Positions 55,217 to 64,000 of a stretch of 64,000 bases of DNA are shown piece after piece. A program made the position numbers and the translations under genes. Numbering within the stretch: the stretch's first letter is position 1; every line of letters starts with the position of its first letter. This DNA comes from Sanguinoderma infundibulare. Taxonomy: Eukaryota; Basidiomycota; Agaricomycetes; Polyporales; Polyporaceae. Where the stretch lies: NCBI GenBank assembly GCA_032821775.1, contig JAVLRN010000010.1:992001-1056000 (forward strand), given 5' to 3'. Below the pieces are notes generated by a model, which ran no database searches, was not told the DNA's origin, and was given only the letters and a program-made list of their open reading frames with translations.

Positions 55217-57811
55217 TCACATGTTCGGACACTCGAGCGTGATCGTCTGGTCTTCATTGTCGAAGTTCTTGATGACGCTCCGTGTCAGGACGTCGAAGGG
55301 GCGGCCGAGGAGCAAGTCGTAAGGTGCGTTGCGAATGACGTGAACCTGTAGGTAGAGCGTAATACCACTGACCAGGAAGGGCACATTGCGAACGATACCT
55401 AGCGATGGGTCGACCGCCCCGTTTGCTGACTGCATGTACAGCTGCACCGTCGGGTCGTAGGAGAGCGCCGCGTGGTGGCAGAGACCCTCGGAGATCGAGA
55501 CGATTTGCGCACCACCATCCAAGGTTCCCTCGACGTCGATCTTACCATCGAGACAGCCGACGATCGAGCGCAGAGCATACGACTCCTTTGCGACCACGAG
55601 CGGCTGCAGCTCTTGGCCGGGGCCGAGTCGCGAGAGGTAGATGTCGTACGGGTCAGGGACTACTAGCGCGCCCGGCTCCAGGGGTTCGCCGCGACAGGAC
55701 CACGTGGTTGCAAGTTCGTCGTCGCTGGCCGCATCGGCGAAGGTGACTGTGCATGGCTCGGTCGGTACACGCTTTGGGGTGATCGCCTCGCGGAACTTAG
55801 CGCGCACGTCGGGCACGATGCAGAGGAGCTCCTCGACAGAGAGCATGATCGCCGGTGTCTTCATTGCGCGCGAGTAGACCTCGTCGATCAACTTGGGCTG
55901 GTAGACCGGGACCATGTTGCGGTAGGCTGGATCGCACTCTTTACCGCTCGCCGGTCGCGGTGTTGCGCCGACATTGGTCATCCGTGGCGGGGCGTAAGTC
56001 GCGTCACGGGCTCCCGCGAACGGGTGCTCGGGCGCCGCTCCTTGTCGTGTGGCCGGAGTTGGTGGTCGCAGGATGGTGACGGGCCGTGCTGGTGCGGCCG
56101 CCACGGTTGCCTTGGTCGCGGCTGGGGCCGATGCCTTCGTTCCAGAACCGCTGGCGGTCGCTATCGTGGGGCCCCCGTCGGGAACTTCCTCGACTCTTGC
56201 TGCCGGTCGCGGTCGCCAGGGAACGGTCGTGATCTCGACTGCGTCGAACTTCTCCCTTGCTTGTCGGAGGGCGAAGATCTCGTGCTCGAGCTGGGCGATG
56301 CGATCGCTGGTCGTGTCAGTGGCTGGGGCCGTTGGTGCGACCTGGAAGAGGAGCTGGCCTACTGGTGCAGTTGCATTGCGCCGATGCCACTCGTAGGCGC
56401 GGTCGCGCATGGTCAGGCTGGGTAGATTGCGTGGTACGAATTGCCCGTTGGGCAAAACGACCTTCCCGTCATTGTTCCGTGCGATATGGCCCGCATTGAT
56501 GTCCTCGTCGACGAACCGACAGGTGCGAACCTGGCAGCCCGCATCGCCGCAGTAGTGGCAGAAACCCATCGGTAGCGGTCGCCCATAGTCGGCGCGCTGT
56601 GGTGGCCCCACGGCACCCGCCCCAGCGCCGTTGTCGCGTATCGCCTGTGCCATCATTCGGAAGAAGGGCTCGATATCTTCCAGCTTGACGCCAGACGCCG
56701 TCGCCGCTGCCATCGCCGTCGCCGCCGCAGGCGCGGTCGGCGTCGCGACTGCTGTTGTCGGCGTTCCGTGAAGCACGAACCGTGCAGCCTCGAGAATGTC
56801 TCGGAGGGCGTAGGGGTCGTCAGGATGGTGGTCGACAAACTTGATCTGGAGTCGCTGGGCTACCTGGTCCTATAAGGGCAGTCGGATGCCGCGCACGAAA
56901 AGTCGCGACTGTTCCAGTACCGACAGTCGCTGGTGCTGGATCAAATAGGTAGTCATCACGAGGAAGTCCCGATGAAAACTGGAGAGTTCACTGAGCGTCG
57001 TGATCAGTGTTGCTGCGCGACCCGCGACCAGGTTATCCACGTCAGCGACCGAATACTTGCGGGCCTCGTCCGCACCCGGGTATAGCTCTGCCACGCTCGT
57101 CTTCCACTGTTCGAACGTGTACGCGTCCTCATACGAGGGAAGCGACTCCCACAAGTCGGCGACCTCGACCTCGAGGTAGCGAATTGCCCATCGTTTGCGC
57201 AGTCAGCCGGCGGCGACCTGGCACCAGTCGAAGAGTGCGTCGAGGTCTTGCCAAAAGCCGCGCAAGGTTTTTGGTCGCTCAGGGTCAAATACCGGCGCAG
57301 TCGCGTGGTTGCGCGCGGGCATCGCGGGCGGCGGGTGCGCTGCTGGCTGCGGCGCTTGAAGATCAGGGGGATCCATCGCGAGCGACGAGAGCTCGCTGAG
57401 TGGGGTGAACGGGGAAACTTGTAGTGACGCTGTCGAGGGTGTCGCAGCGATATCCGGCGACGGTGGGAGGGGAATGTCTGTCCAGTAATCGGGCGAAGGA
57501 GGAAGTGGAACGTCTTCCCAGGGTTCTGGTGACGGTGGGAGGGGAAATTCGCCGGGAATCACGCTCGGCATCGCGCGTCTCACTCTAGACCTAACCATCG
57601 TGGAAGATGTCGCGGACGATGAGTCGGAAGAAGAGGGGCGGTTGTCGAGTGCGTCGATGCCGCAATCGAGGGCACGAGAGAGGGAATTGAGGATGCGACT
57701 GTATCGGGCCTTGTCGCTGAGCTGAAGTCCAAGGTCGGTGATCCTATGCGCACGAGCGACAAGTAGCTCATGTGCGAGCGACGAACGCGAAGGAGTGGGA
57801 GGTGTCAGCAT
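55217..57811 (-). pseudogene. Gypsy gag and protease
   Basis: Start ATG at 57811, 77 nt inside the 5' LTR. One frame to 55217 with TGA at 57203 and TAG at 56870. The N-terminus has Pro repeats (PLPPSPEPWEDV, PLPPSPDYWTDI). The capsid-like part has FDPERPKTLRGFWQDLDALF and YEDAYTFEQWKTSVAELYPG. The knuckle CHYCGDAGCQVRTC keeps CCHC spacing (2-4-4) but has Cys in place of His. The protease region is VEGTLDGGAQIVSIS with NAPYDLLLGRPF. The active site reads D-G-G, not the usual D-S/T-G. Confidence 0.85.
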
Positions 57812-57862
57812 GGCACTGTATGAAAGTTACGGGGTCGCACCAAAGGCGGAGGCGAGATCTAT

Positions 57863-57888
57863 ACTCCCCCTCGCGGTGGGCTCCAAAA
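57863..57888 (-). other. Gypsy primer-binding site
   Basis: Next to the 5' LTR the plus strand reads CCCCCTCGCGGTGGGCTCCA followed by AAA. A tRNA 3' end finishing GGGCTCCA would pair with the minus strand, starting 3 nt from the LTR. I cannot name the tRNA. Confidence 0.6.
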
Positions 57889-58840
57889 TGATACACTATC
57901 CCAGGGCCTGTGAACAGTCAGGACGACCGAGGGCTGAGGGAGGCGAGGTCGGGGCGACGTCGCCGGTGTGGAGGGCGAGTACGGTCTCGAGTTCCCTTTG
58001 GTCGCAATCGCAACAAGTGCCAGGGAGGGGGGGAGAAAAGTCGAACGAAGCTGGAGGACGAAAGTCGCGGTATAAGTCGCGCGACGAGTCACTGCCACAA
58101 GGTCGCAGTCAGGGGTCGCCGTCGCTGTCGCAAGTCGCAATCGCAGTCGCTAGCTATACCCAGAGGAGGACGATGTCGAGTCGCGGTCGCTCGCCAGAGA
58201 AATGAGAGGTGAAAGGTGGGGGGGGGATCCAAGATTGTGTGCCCAAACAGCCGTCGACTGGGTTAAGTACATCGAGCCTGTAACTACGCGCGACAACTAT
58301 AGTCTAGCCTGCCTCGCAGCGATGAGCGCCCGCGACAACCCATGTCGGAAACCCATCGGAACATCAGCGACCATCACAAGGCCGCGACCGGTCGTGCGAC
58401 TTGGAGTCGGCTCGCTTTGTCGTCGCCTGGTCGCGCGATGTCGCTGGTCGTCGGCGATCGCAGTCGGGGGTCGTGACCGATACCTGTCACCAAGACCAAC
58501 TAGTGAGAGACGACTCGCAGACCGTCGTGCTATGCGACTGTAAAGATGCTGAACGACTTAACTTGTGGCCCGCCGCTATGCTGCCACGCGCGAGACGCAG
58601 ACGGGTGGGCCGGGTCGCTGTGGTCGCCAGTCTGGGCCGATCGGGAGCTTCGCACTGGCAATGGAGATCGCTGACATTCTAGGCCTTTGCCTCGTGCCAA
58701 AGGGTCGGTGCGTCGCGCGACTGCCGATGCCGTCGGCGACTCGGGGACTCCCACGACGTCGCGTGGCGCGAAGTCGCGGTCGCTGTCTGAAAGGGGTAGT
58801 CGCGCCGACTTCTGCGAACGGAAGCGTCGGGTGCGCATCA
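57889..58840 (-). repeat. Gypsy 5' LTR
   Basis: 952 bp, partner of 47536-48488, with the same TGAT...ATCA ends. Confidence 0.95.
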
Positions 58841-58844
58841 CCGA

Positions 58845-58974
58845 CCATGCACGTACCAGAACTCCCATCAGCCGTAGACTGTCCATGGTTATCGTCGTTT
58901 ACCTCAGAAGCCTCCCCTGCCGGTAGTGGCGAAAGAGTTTGAGGGGCACTCAGATATTCGATAGACAACTCCAT
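58845..58974 (-). pseudogene. FunK1 kinase piece 1: N-terminus
   Basis: ATG at 58974 (MELSIEYLSAPQTLSPLPAG...), the likely start. ATGs further upstream in the same frame (to 59055) are alternatives. The frame enters the Gypsy 5' LTR at GTCMVG. With the CCGA duplication collapsed, it continues in frame at 47531 (SSSAIKQ). It is the 5' end of a gene now spread over 21.6 kb. Confidence 0.7.
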
Positions 58975-60106
58975 GGGACTGTGTGAGCTGGGGAACACAA
59001 CAGTCATCTTTATGGGCTTTATATACCTCCTGGAGTTGCTGCGGGTTAGTGACAAAGGGTTAGAGTGTGGCCATTGGCTGTTGAGTGAGGTGGTTGGATG
59101 GTGATGGTGATGGCCAAGTTCAACTTACAGCGCTTGGCTGTCTGGCCCTGGAGCAGTGCAATGGGCGCTTATAGTTCCTTTGTATCTTTGACCAGCTTTC
59201 ACCGATTACACCACCAAGTCCTTCCAACTCGGGCTTGGCTATGCATATCTTGGTCCTCCATGACAACCGAACAATCATGGGTCATGGTTCTTTCCTTTGG
59301 TCCCCAACAGCCTTCATTGTACTCAAACGCTCATTTCAACCACTGCCACCGATCAGTCAACCATCTCTGGCCATGGCACACATCGCAACATACAGCCAAG
59401 ATCGGAGCAGCCTTGCGGCCTCCGCTGGCAGTTTGGTGGTGTGGCCAACGGGCAAAGCTTAAACGACCTTTGTTGCAGTATCTCTTTCCCTACTTGGGGA
59501 TCCTGTGGTGGCCGCGGTTGTGGGGCCTGTCATGCATCAACCATCCGGGCCTATGCCCACAATGGAAGGGATTTTGGGACATGAATCACTGATCACTTTT
59601 ACCCAGGTTGGTGTATGTTTTGTCCTCAGACATGTGCCCTGCCTCACAACCACTGGTACAGTACCACCAAACACGACAATGGTTTTGCATGGCATATCGT
59701 ATCACTGCCCCCTTGCATGCGGCTGCGTACATGCCACTTGCTTGTTACATTAGCCCATAATGTGCGACTAACATGCGGCCTAGATGATGTGCCAGTAAAG
59801 ACATTTGTTCCATCTGGCCAGACGTCACCATCCCAGAGATCAATAGCACATGCATGTTCGCCGGTGAGCACTCAAAGACAACCACGGCCATCAAACAGCA
59901 CACGTACAGGGCTACAACTCATCCTCTGGTCATGGCGACTTCTCCGAACCCGGATACTCTGGAAAAACCTTCCCAGGCTAATTTGGTGGAAATACAACTA
60001 AAAAGTAGGAATTAGTTCTAAATAAGAAGCAATAGTGAGTTAGGGAACATTAGCCTAACTGCTCCCTAAGATTAGGGAGGTCCCCTTTTTTTTTATTTTT
60101 GCCTTA
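58975..60106. other. CpG-poor noncoding stretch
   Basis: About 1.1 kb rich in TGG, CCA, CATG and TTGG words and poor in CpG, unlike flanking DNA. Open stretches (e.g. 59098-59592 +) have no protein-like character. It may be an old, mutated repeat. Confidence 0.4.
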
Positions 60107-60150
60107 GAAGGATTAGGGATAAAGTAGCACTACTTTATCCCTAATCCTTC
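60107..60150. repeat. Perfect 21-bp inverted repeat, 2-nt loop
   Basis: GAAGGATTAGGGATAAAGTAG (60107-60127) pairs perfectly with 60130-60150 around CA. Related ATTAGGGA / TCCCTAA words lie at 60063-60080. An oligo-T run lies at 60086-60093. It could be a MITE end, a terminator hairpin or a small-RNA source. Confidence 0.8.
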
Positions 60151-60251
60151 CTAATGGTTGCTAATGCAGGACTACAGGTTCAGTTGCTGGCTGTCCAAAA
60201 CTTGCGCACACCACGTAGAAGATAGACATGAAAAATGTATATTAAATGTAA

Positions 60252-61448
60252 CTAATACATTGCTGTAGCTACAGAGAAGCCAGGTGAAGCATTGACTCCT
60301 CTAGATGTTATAATCCGAGAGAGTGCGACCACCCGAGAGTGAGAGTCCGAGAACAAGAGTGAATCACGACACCGCGGCCAACAAGCGTGGAGGATGCGCG
60401 TGTCCGGGCATGCTGCTACAGTACCCCGAGGTGATAGTCGCGCCCGGGAGAAGTCGAATGGTGGCGTACCAGATGCTGCCCTGGGTGGACGACGATGGCC
60501 ATGGGGGTGGGCACCATTGTCATCGCCGGTGGTCTTCACCTCGATGAGCATGTCCTCGAGGCTGCTGGCGGAGGCACGGGAATGTGAATGACTGCGGGAG
60601 GATCATCCGCGAGAGGTTGAGCGGCCCCGGCGGCGTGAACGATGATTATCGGGGTACGCATAACGAGGATCATCAGCGCGGGAGTGGGAGGGGTGCAGGT
60701 ACTGCTGGTAATGGGGATGGAGAGCGGCGGCAGCGGTAGCGTGGACTGTGAGCTGAGGTGACTGGTAGGGGGTATGGCCATTTGAAAGGTACGCTGCATG
60801 AGGAGAGTGTGACGGCAGAAGTCAGCAAAATGATAGCATGTCAAAGACGACCGTGGTCGTTGGCCCACAACCACCTCCAAGCTTTGCGGAGGAACGCTCA
60901 CCTCGACCATTCCCAAAGGGGAACGTACGATTTTCCGACTAGACGACTACGTACCGAAAGACTGTACCGCCTGGCGCGGCTACGGTCATCCTCATGGTCG
61001 CTGCGGGGCCGCTTGGCAGAAGGGGGTGCGCCTGGACCGGAAAGAGCCCCGTTGTAGCCCGCATCCATGCGTCCGGCACAGGGACGCACACTATCAGACG
61101 TTGCGCTCGGCAGCGGGGGCAGGGGGATGGAGGGGAAGTGCTGAGAGGTGCTGAGCCTATGCGAGGAGGTACGGGAGACATGGGCCCAGGCAGATGGGAT
61201 CTGGGGGAGCTGGATGGCGAAGTGGACAGCATTGGGGACGTAGAAGGTGTTTTGCAAGGAGGGGATGGTACTCACCGGACAAGGGGCCCTCCGCCCTCTG
61301 CAATGAGACGCGAGAATTGGGATCTGGTGTCGGATGCGCAGAGTTCGAGGGCGGCGAAGTAGTGGTCGAGCTTCAGCCAAGATTCCTGGAGCATATGAAG
61401 GCGCGCGGTGAGGGACACCTGGGGGGCGACCTGCGATGCCTCGGGCAT
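60252..61448 (-). pseudogene. Unidentified spliced gene fragment
   Basis: ATG at 61448 opens MPEASQVAPQVSLTARLHML, then HYFAALELCASDTRSQFSRL, with an intron after GGGPLV (GTGAGT near 61275; acceptor CCATCCAG near 61215). The next exon is Pro/Ser-rich and ends APPSAKRPRSDHEDDRSRAR. Farther on come HPHYQQYLHPSHSRADDPRY, an Arg/Ser-rich stretch with an in-frame TGA (CGA would give Arg) and LEDMLIEVKTTGDDN. The composition (basic, Pro/Ser/His-rich) resembles fungal regulators, but I see no DNA-binding domain. Exon limits are approximate and function is unknown. Confidence 0.4.
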
Positions 61449-61489
61449 GGTGAGGAGGGATGCGCTCAAGAGGAGAGAGACGACGTGGC

Positions 61490-61608
61490 GAGTGGGAGGA
61501 GAGGCCGAAGTCTTAGACGCTCAATTCGGTGGCACGCCACCTGTGGCACCACCGAATCGAGCGTCTAAGACTTCGGCCTCTCCTCGTCTCTCTTCCCACT
61601 CGCCCTGT
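61490..61608. repeat. Imperfect palindrome between divergent genes
   Basis: GGCGAGTGGGAGGAGAGGCCGAAGTCTTAGACGCTCAATTCGGTGG-type left arm (61490-61535) recurs inverted at about 61550-61608. It carries a 9-nt insertion (GTCTCTCTT) and one CpG transition. The arms are about 45-50 bp with a loop of about 14 nt. It lies between the starts of the minus gene (61448) and the plus gene. Confidence 0.85.
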
Positions 61609-61797
61609 CGCCATCCTCGTCCGACCGTCTTCAAAAGCTCCCGCAGCCTGTCCTGTGTCGTCTCCCCGCTGCAGCTGCTCCCCTCTCACATCGTGTCAAC
61701 TACCTTCCGCTTTCGACAGCACTCTCCAGGTGAGTTCGCGCGTTGTCAATGTGCTGCAGTGAGGACGGACTACTGATCGCGATCGGTCTTGTATCAG

Positions 61798-62454
61798 CCC
61801 AACGACGTTTACCCAGGCTTGTACCAGGTTCCCGAGGGCGCCGGGATGGTGGGTGGTCCTCTCCTTCATGCGCTCAGCATTCCGTCGCACGACGCGAGCG
61901 TGATGTCCCCGCAAGGACTCATGTCGCCGTCCACCGCCATCGTTTCCAGCCTCGTGTCCCCAGCGGATTCGTACCCACCAACGCTCTGCTCGCCCGTGTC
62001 CTCGCATAGTGGTCCTTTCACACCTGCCGACGTGCTCCGGATGATGCAGCTCTCCGTTCTGTAGGAGGACGTCTCGGAGGGCCACGAAGCCGACAACGAG
62101 GTGAGTGAGATGCCGTTCGTGTTCTGGCCTGCGGAGACCCTCTGGGCAAACATGGAGGGCCTCATGCCGGAAGACTTCAACCTCGGGTCGATCCCGCCCG
62201 TCGAGCTAGGCCGAGCGCAGTTCGAAGCGATGCCGCAGCCAAACGCCGTCGACACTGCAGCGTACGGCGAGTGGGGGCTCGTGCCGTTTGCCGACGAGGA
62301 GCCCACTTGCGCCGAGGAATACAACGCCGCGTGGCAGGAAGGTTACGTCCCGCCTGAAGAGTACAACTATGACGACGCGTCTGCAATGACACCATCCGCC
62401 TCGGGCCAGGACGGGTTCCAGGGGATGTATGCGCATGATCCTATGAACTGGTAA
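61798..62454 (+). pseudogene. Unidentified acidic C-terminal exon, one stop
   Basis: After an acceptor at 61797 a frame reads PNDVYPGLYQVPEGAGMVGG, SPQGLMSPSTAIVSSLVSPA and FTPADVLRMMQLSVL, then TAG at 62062. It continues in the same frame with EDVSEGHEADNEVSEMPFVF and PEDFNLGSIPPVELGRAQFE to DPMNW at 62454. CAG (Gln) in place of TAG would join both halves. The acidic, Pro/Ser-rich composition resembles a transcription-factor activation region. Exons upstream of 61730 were not identified. Confidence 0.4.
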
Positions 62455-63031
62455 CGACGCTGTTGGCTCACACGGGCGTGGGTCGATGCGACTGCTCAGA
62501 CTCTTCAGGACACTGTATAAAATTTTATTGCATCACACACTCACCCAACTCCCCCCTCTTCCCCCACCTTCCATGTCTTCGCTCATTGCATGCTACGCCA
62601 CCCTCACACCACCCCTCTCCTTTCCTCTGCGACATCCCCATTTCCTCTTGTTCTTCTTCTTGTGTCTTTACAATTTGTATTGTCAGGCTGTAGTATGTAC
62701 ATGAAATATATAATGTTTGCATCCAAATGGATGAGCTGAGGCTGAGGGGTGATCAAACTTCCTCAAGTAGTGCAAAAGTAGTGCTGAGTACTACAACTAC
62801 TGTTTCTGATAGTGCATATTATTATAATTGTAAAGATGTCCCTGCATGTTAGGACAATATTAGCACTAATTAGATCAAATTAGACCCAATTAGATTGATA
62901 GTAGCTCCATTAGATCATATTTGTACTAAATGCATTGAATTAGCTTGGGATGTTTTTCCTGATGTAGCTCGGTCTTCCAATCACCAATAACCGAAGTGGG
63001 ATCTTGAGGTGCAACGGTCACAAAAAACAGG
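62455..63031. other. Intergenic, AT-rich right part
   Basis: Pyrimidine-rich stretch (62530-62660) and AT-rich DNA with ATTAGAYC repeats (62865-62925). No gene seen. Confidence 0.5.
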
Positions 63032-63491
63032 TCACGTAGAACCGTACATGACAGATGCTGAAGGGATGAAGCGTTGTTCCTTCGTCCAATCAACCGAGGA
63101 CCAAACTTGGGATGTGTCATTGACGACCTGCAGGACGTCCCATCCAGCTCGAACGTCGGAAGTAGCGAGCTCCAGCATGCCGTTCTCCTCGAATAGGTAG
63201 GTTCTATCAGGGAAGAATGTGTAGATGACCAACTTCTCGTGTACGAGACATCGGATCAAGACGAACAGGAAAAAAAGTAAGACTTCCCTGGACATGGAGA
63301 AGAGTGAGTAGTGCCGAATCTAGACAATCGCCCGGACCGTACAGAAAGCGTGCACGTACCCCCCTCTGCCCGAGGAGTACACAGCCGTACACCCGGGCTA
63401 ATAGCACTTCCTTCCGTTCATTCCGGAGGCCGTCGAAGAGCGCATTTGATCTGGTGGCTGGTGGACTGCCGCGATACTTCGTCGAGGACAA
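63032..63491 (-). pseudogene. Unidentified protein fragment in two frames
   Basis: On the minus strand, GVRARFLYGPGDCLDSALL (near 63310-63370) and, in another frame, VIYTFFPDRTYLFEENGMLE and WDVLQVVNDTSQVWSSVDWT look like genuine conserved protein segments split by an intron or frameshift. I recall similar sequences as a multicopy agaricomycete family but cannot name it. Confidence 0.4.
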
Positions 63492-64000
63492 CCTTCGTCT
63501 TCAAACTCCATCCACCAAAGCTGATGCAAGGCATAAATGGTTGGGCATCTAAGTGGATCGAACGTTTGGTCGAATCCATAGCTAACTGTATCGGTAATGG
63601 TCATTAGCAGAGGGGTCGCCGACGAGGAATGAACTTGGACGAGGCTCTGGCAGATAGCCGAGCATAGGGACGAGCACGCTGAGAGTTCTCTGCGAAACGC
63701 AGGCCGACCCATATTTCTAGCAATTACTCTAGCCTGTCCGTGCTTGGTGGCATGTTGAGTTCCTTTACAAAGGGGCAGTGCAAGTATGTTACAACTTAGA
63801 AGTCTAAAACATAGATCACTCCGCCGACGCACCTCGACAGTCTGAAGTGGTTAGTGGTTGGGCAACATGCCATCAACGGATCCGCGACGTTCTCTCTCCG
63901 CGAGCACTTCCGGGGCCGTTCGGGAGACTGCGGACGGACTTTATCAGCCTCCACGTTGCTAATAAGATCTAAATCGGAGGTCGCACCTTTGGGAGGGACC
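63492..64000. other. Window end, no firm feature
   Basis: May contain upstream exons of the minus-strand fragment (VDGVWSLKTKVVLDE-like sequence near 63480-63530). Nothing else is supported. Confidence 0.35.

Larger units (their letters stand above)
47536..58840 (-). mobile_element. Ty3/Gypsy LTR retrotransposon with antisense accessory gene, 11305 bp
   Basis: A complete element in minus orientation: 5' LTR 57889-58840 (952 bp), PBS, gag (57811 leftwards), protease, RT, RNase H, integrase ending near 51334. A 2.8 kb non-pol region then carries a plus-strand spliced gene (48837-50785), followed by the polypurine tract and 3' LTR 47536-48488 (953 bp). TSD CCGA. The LTRs differ by 13 substitutions, all CpG transitions, and one G-run indel. 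gag-pol carries six TGA and two TAG stops, so this copy is defective. Confidence 0.95.

Noticed and set aside
59098..59592. Plus-strand open frame of 164 codons
   Set aside because: Trp/Pro/His-rich low-complexity product in a CpG-poor region. No start context, introns or homologous feel.
1..64000. tRNA or rRNA genes
   Set aside because: I noticed none by eye. Only tRNA-like pieces at the two primer-binding sites were seen, and these are retroelement features. A tRNA scan was not possible here.

Overview
The window looks like nuclear DNA of a basidiomycete fungus (Agaricomycetes, Polyporales-like). Genes carry many 50-65 nt GT-AG introns. The gene content fits too: basidiomycete cytochrome P450s, F-box-like proteins of the expanded agaricomycete type, FunK1-type fungal protein kinases, a full-size STE6-like ABC exporter, and Copia and Gypsy LTR retrotransposons. 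I name no species.

Layout. 1-6.9 kb: two head-to-head P450 genes, each broken by one frameshift, flanking a decayed ABCC transporter relic. 8.3-9.9 kb: an intact intracellular trypsin-like serine protease homologue. 10.2-33.1 kb: a large inverted duplication. Each arm carries a membrane/Ser-Pro-rich protein gene followed by an F-box-like gene (10.2-15.9 kb on +, 27.6-33.1 kb on -). The arms flank an 11.6 kb spacer holding a broken DUF4246 gene, the STE6-like exporter and a tyrosyl-DNA phosphodiesterase. A third F-box-like copy lies just outside the right arm (33.3-34.8 kb). 35.4-36.4 kb: a truncated FunK1 kinase.

37.4-59.0 kb: one FunK1 kinase gene on the minus strand has been blown apart by three LTR retroelement insertions. 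These are a Copia element in an intron (38,772-45,298), an old Gypsy solo LTR (46,425-47,369) and a full-length 11.3 kb Gypsy element (47,536-58,840). Target-site duplications and reading frame allow the four kinase pieces to be placed in order. 59-64 kb: CpG-poor decayed DNA, two divergent unidentified gene fragments around an imperfect palindrome, and another unidentified broken gene.

The main observations are three. First, the Gypsy element carries, downstream of pol and on the opposite strand, a spliced 613-codon gene whose protein has a six-cysteine cluster close to a Zn(II)2Cys6 motif. Second, every substitution I can find between paired LTRs (9 in Copia, 13 in Gypsy) is a transition at a CpG. 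Most premature stops in the elements and the kinase gene are TGA where CGA would restore Arg, and the Copia protease Asp-to-Asn change is also a CpG transition. This is the footprint of CpG methylation/deamination or a RIP-like process. Third, the inverted arms share a 497 bp tract with no visible difference inside otherwise diverged copies, which points to recent gene conversion.
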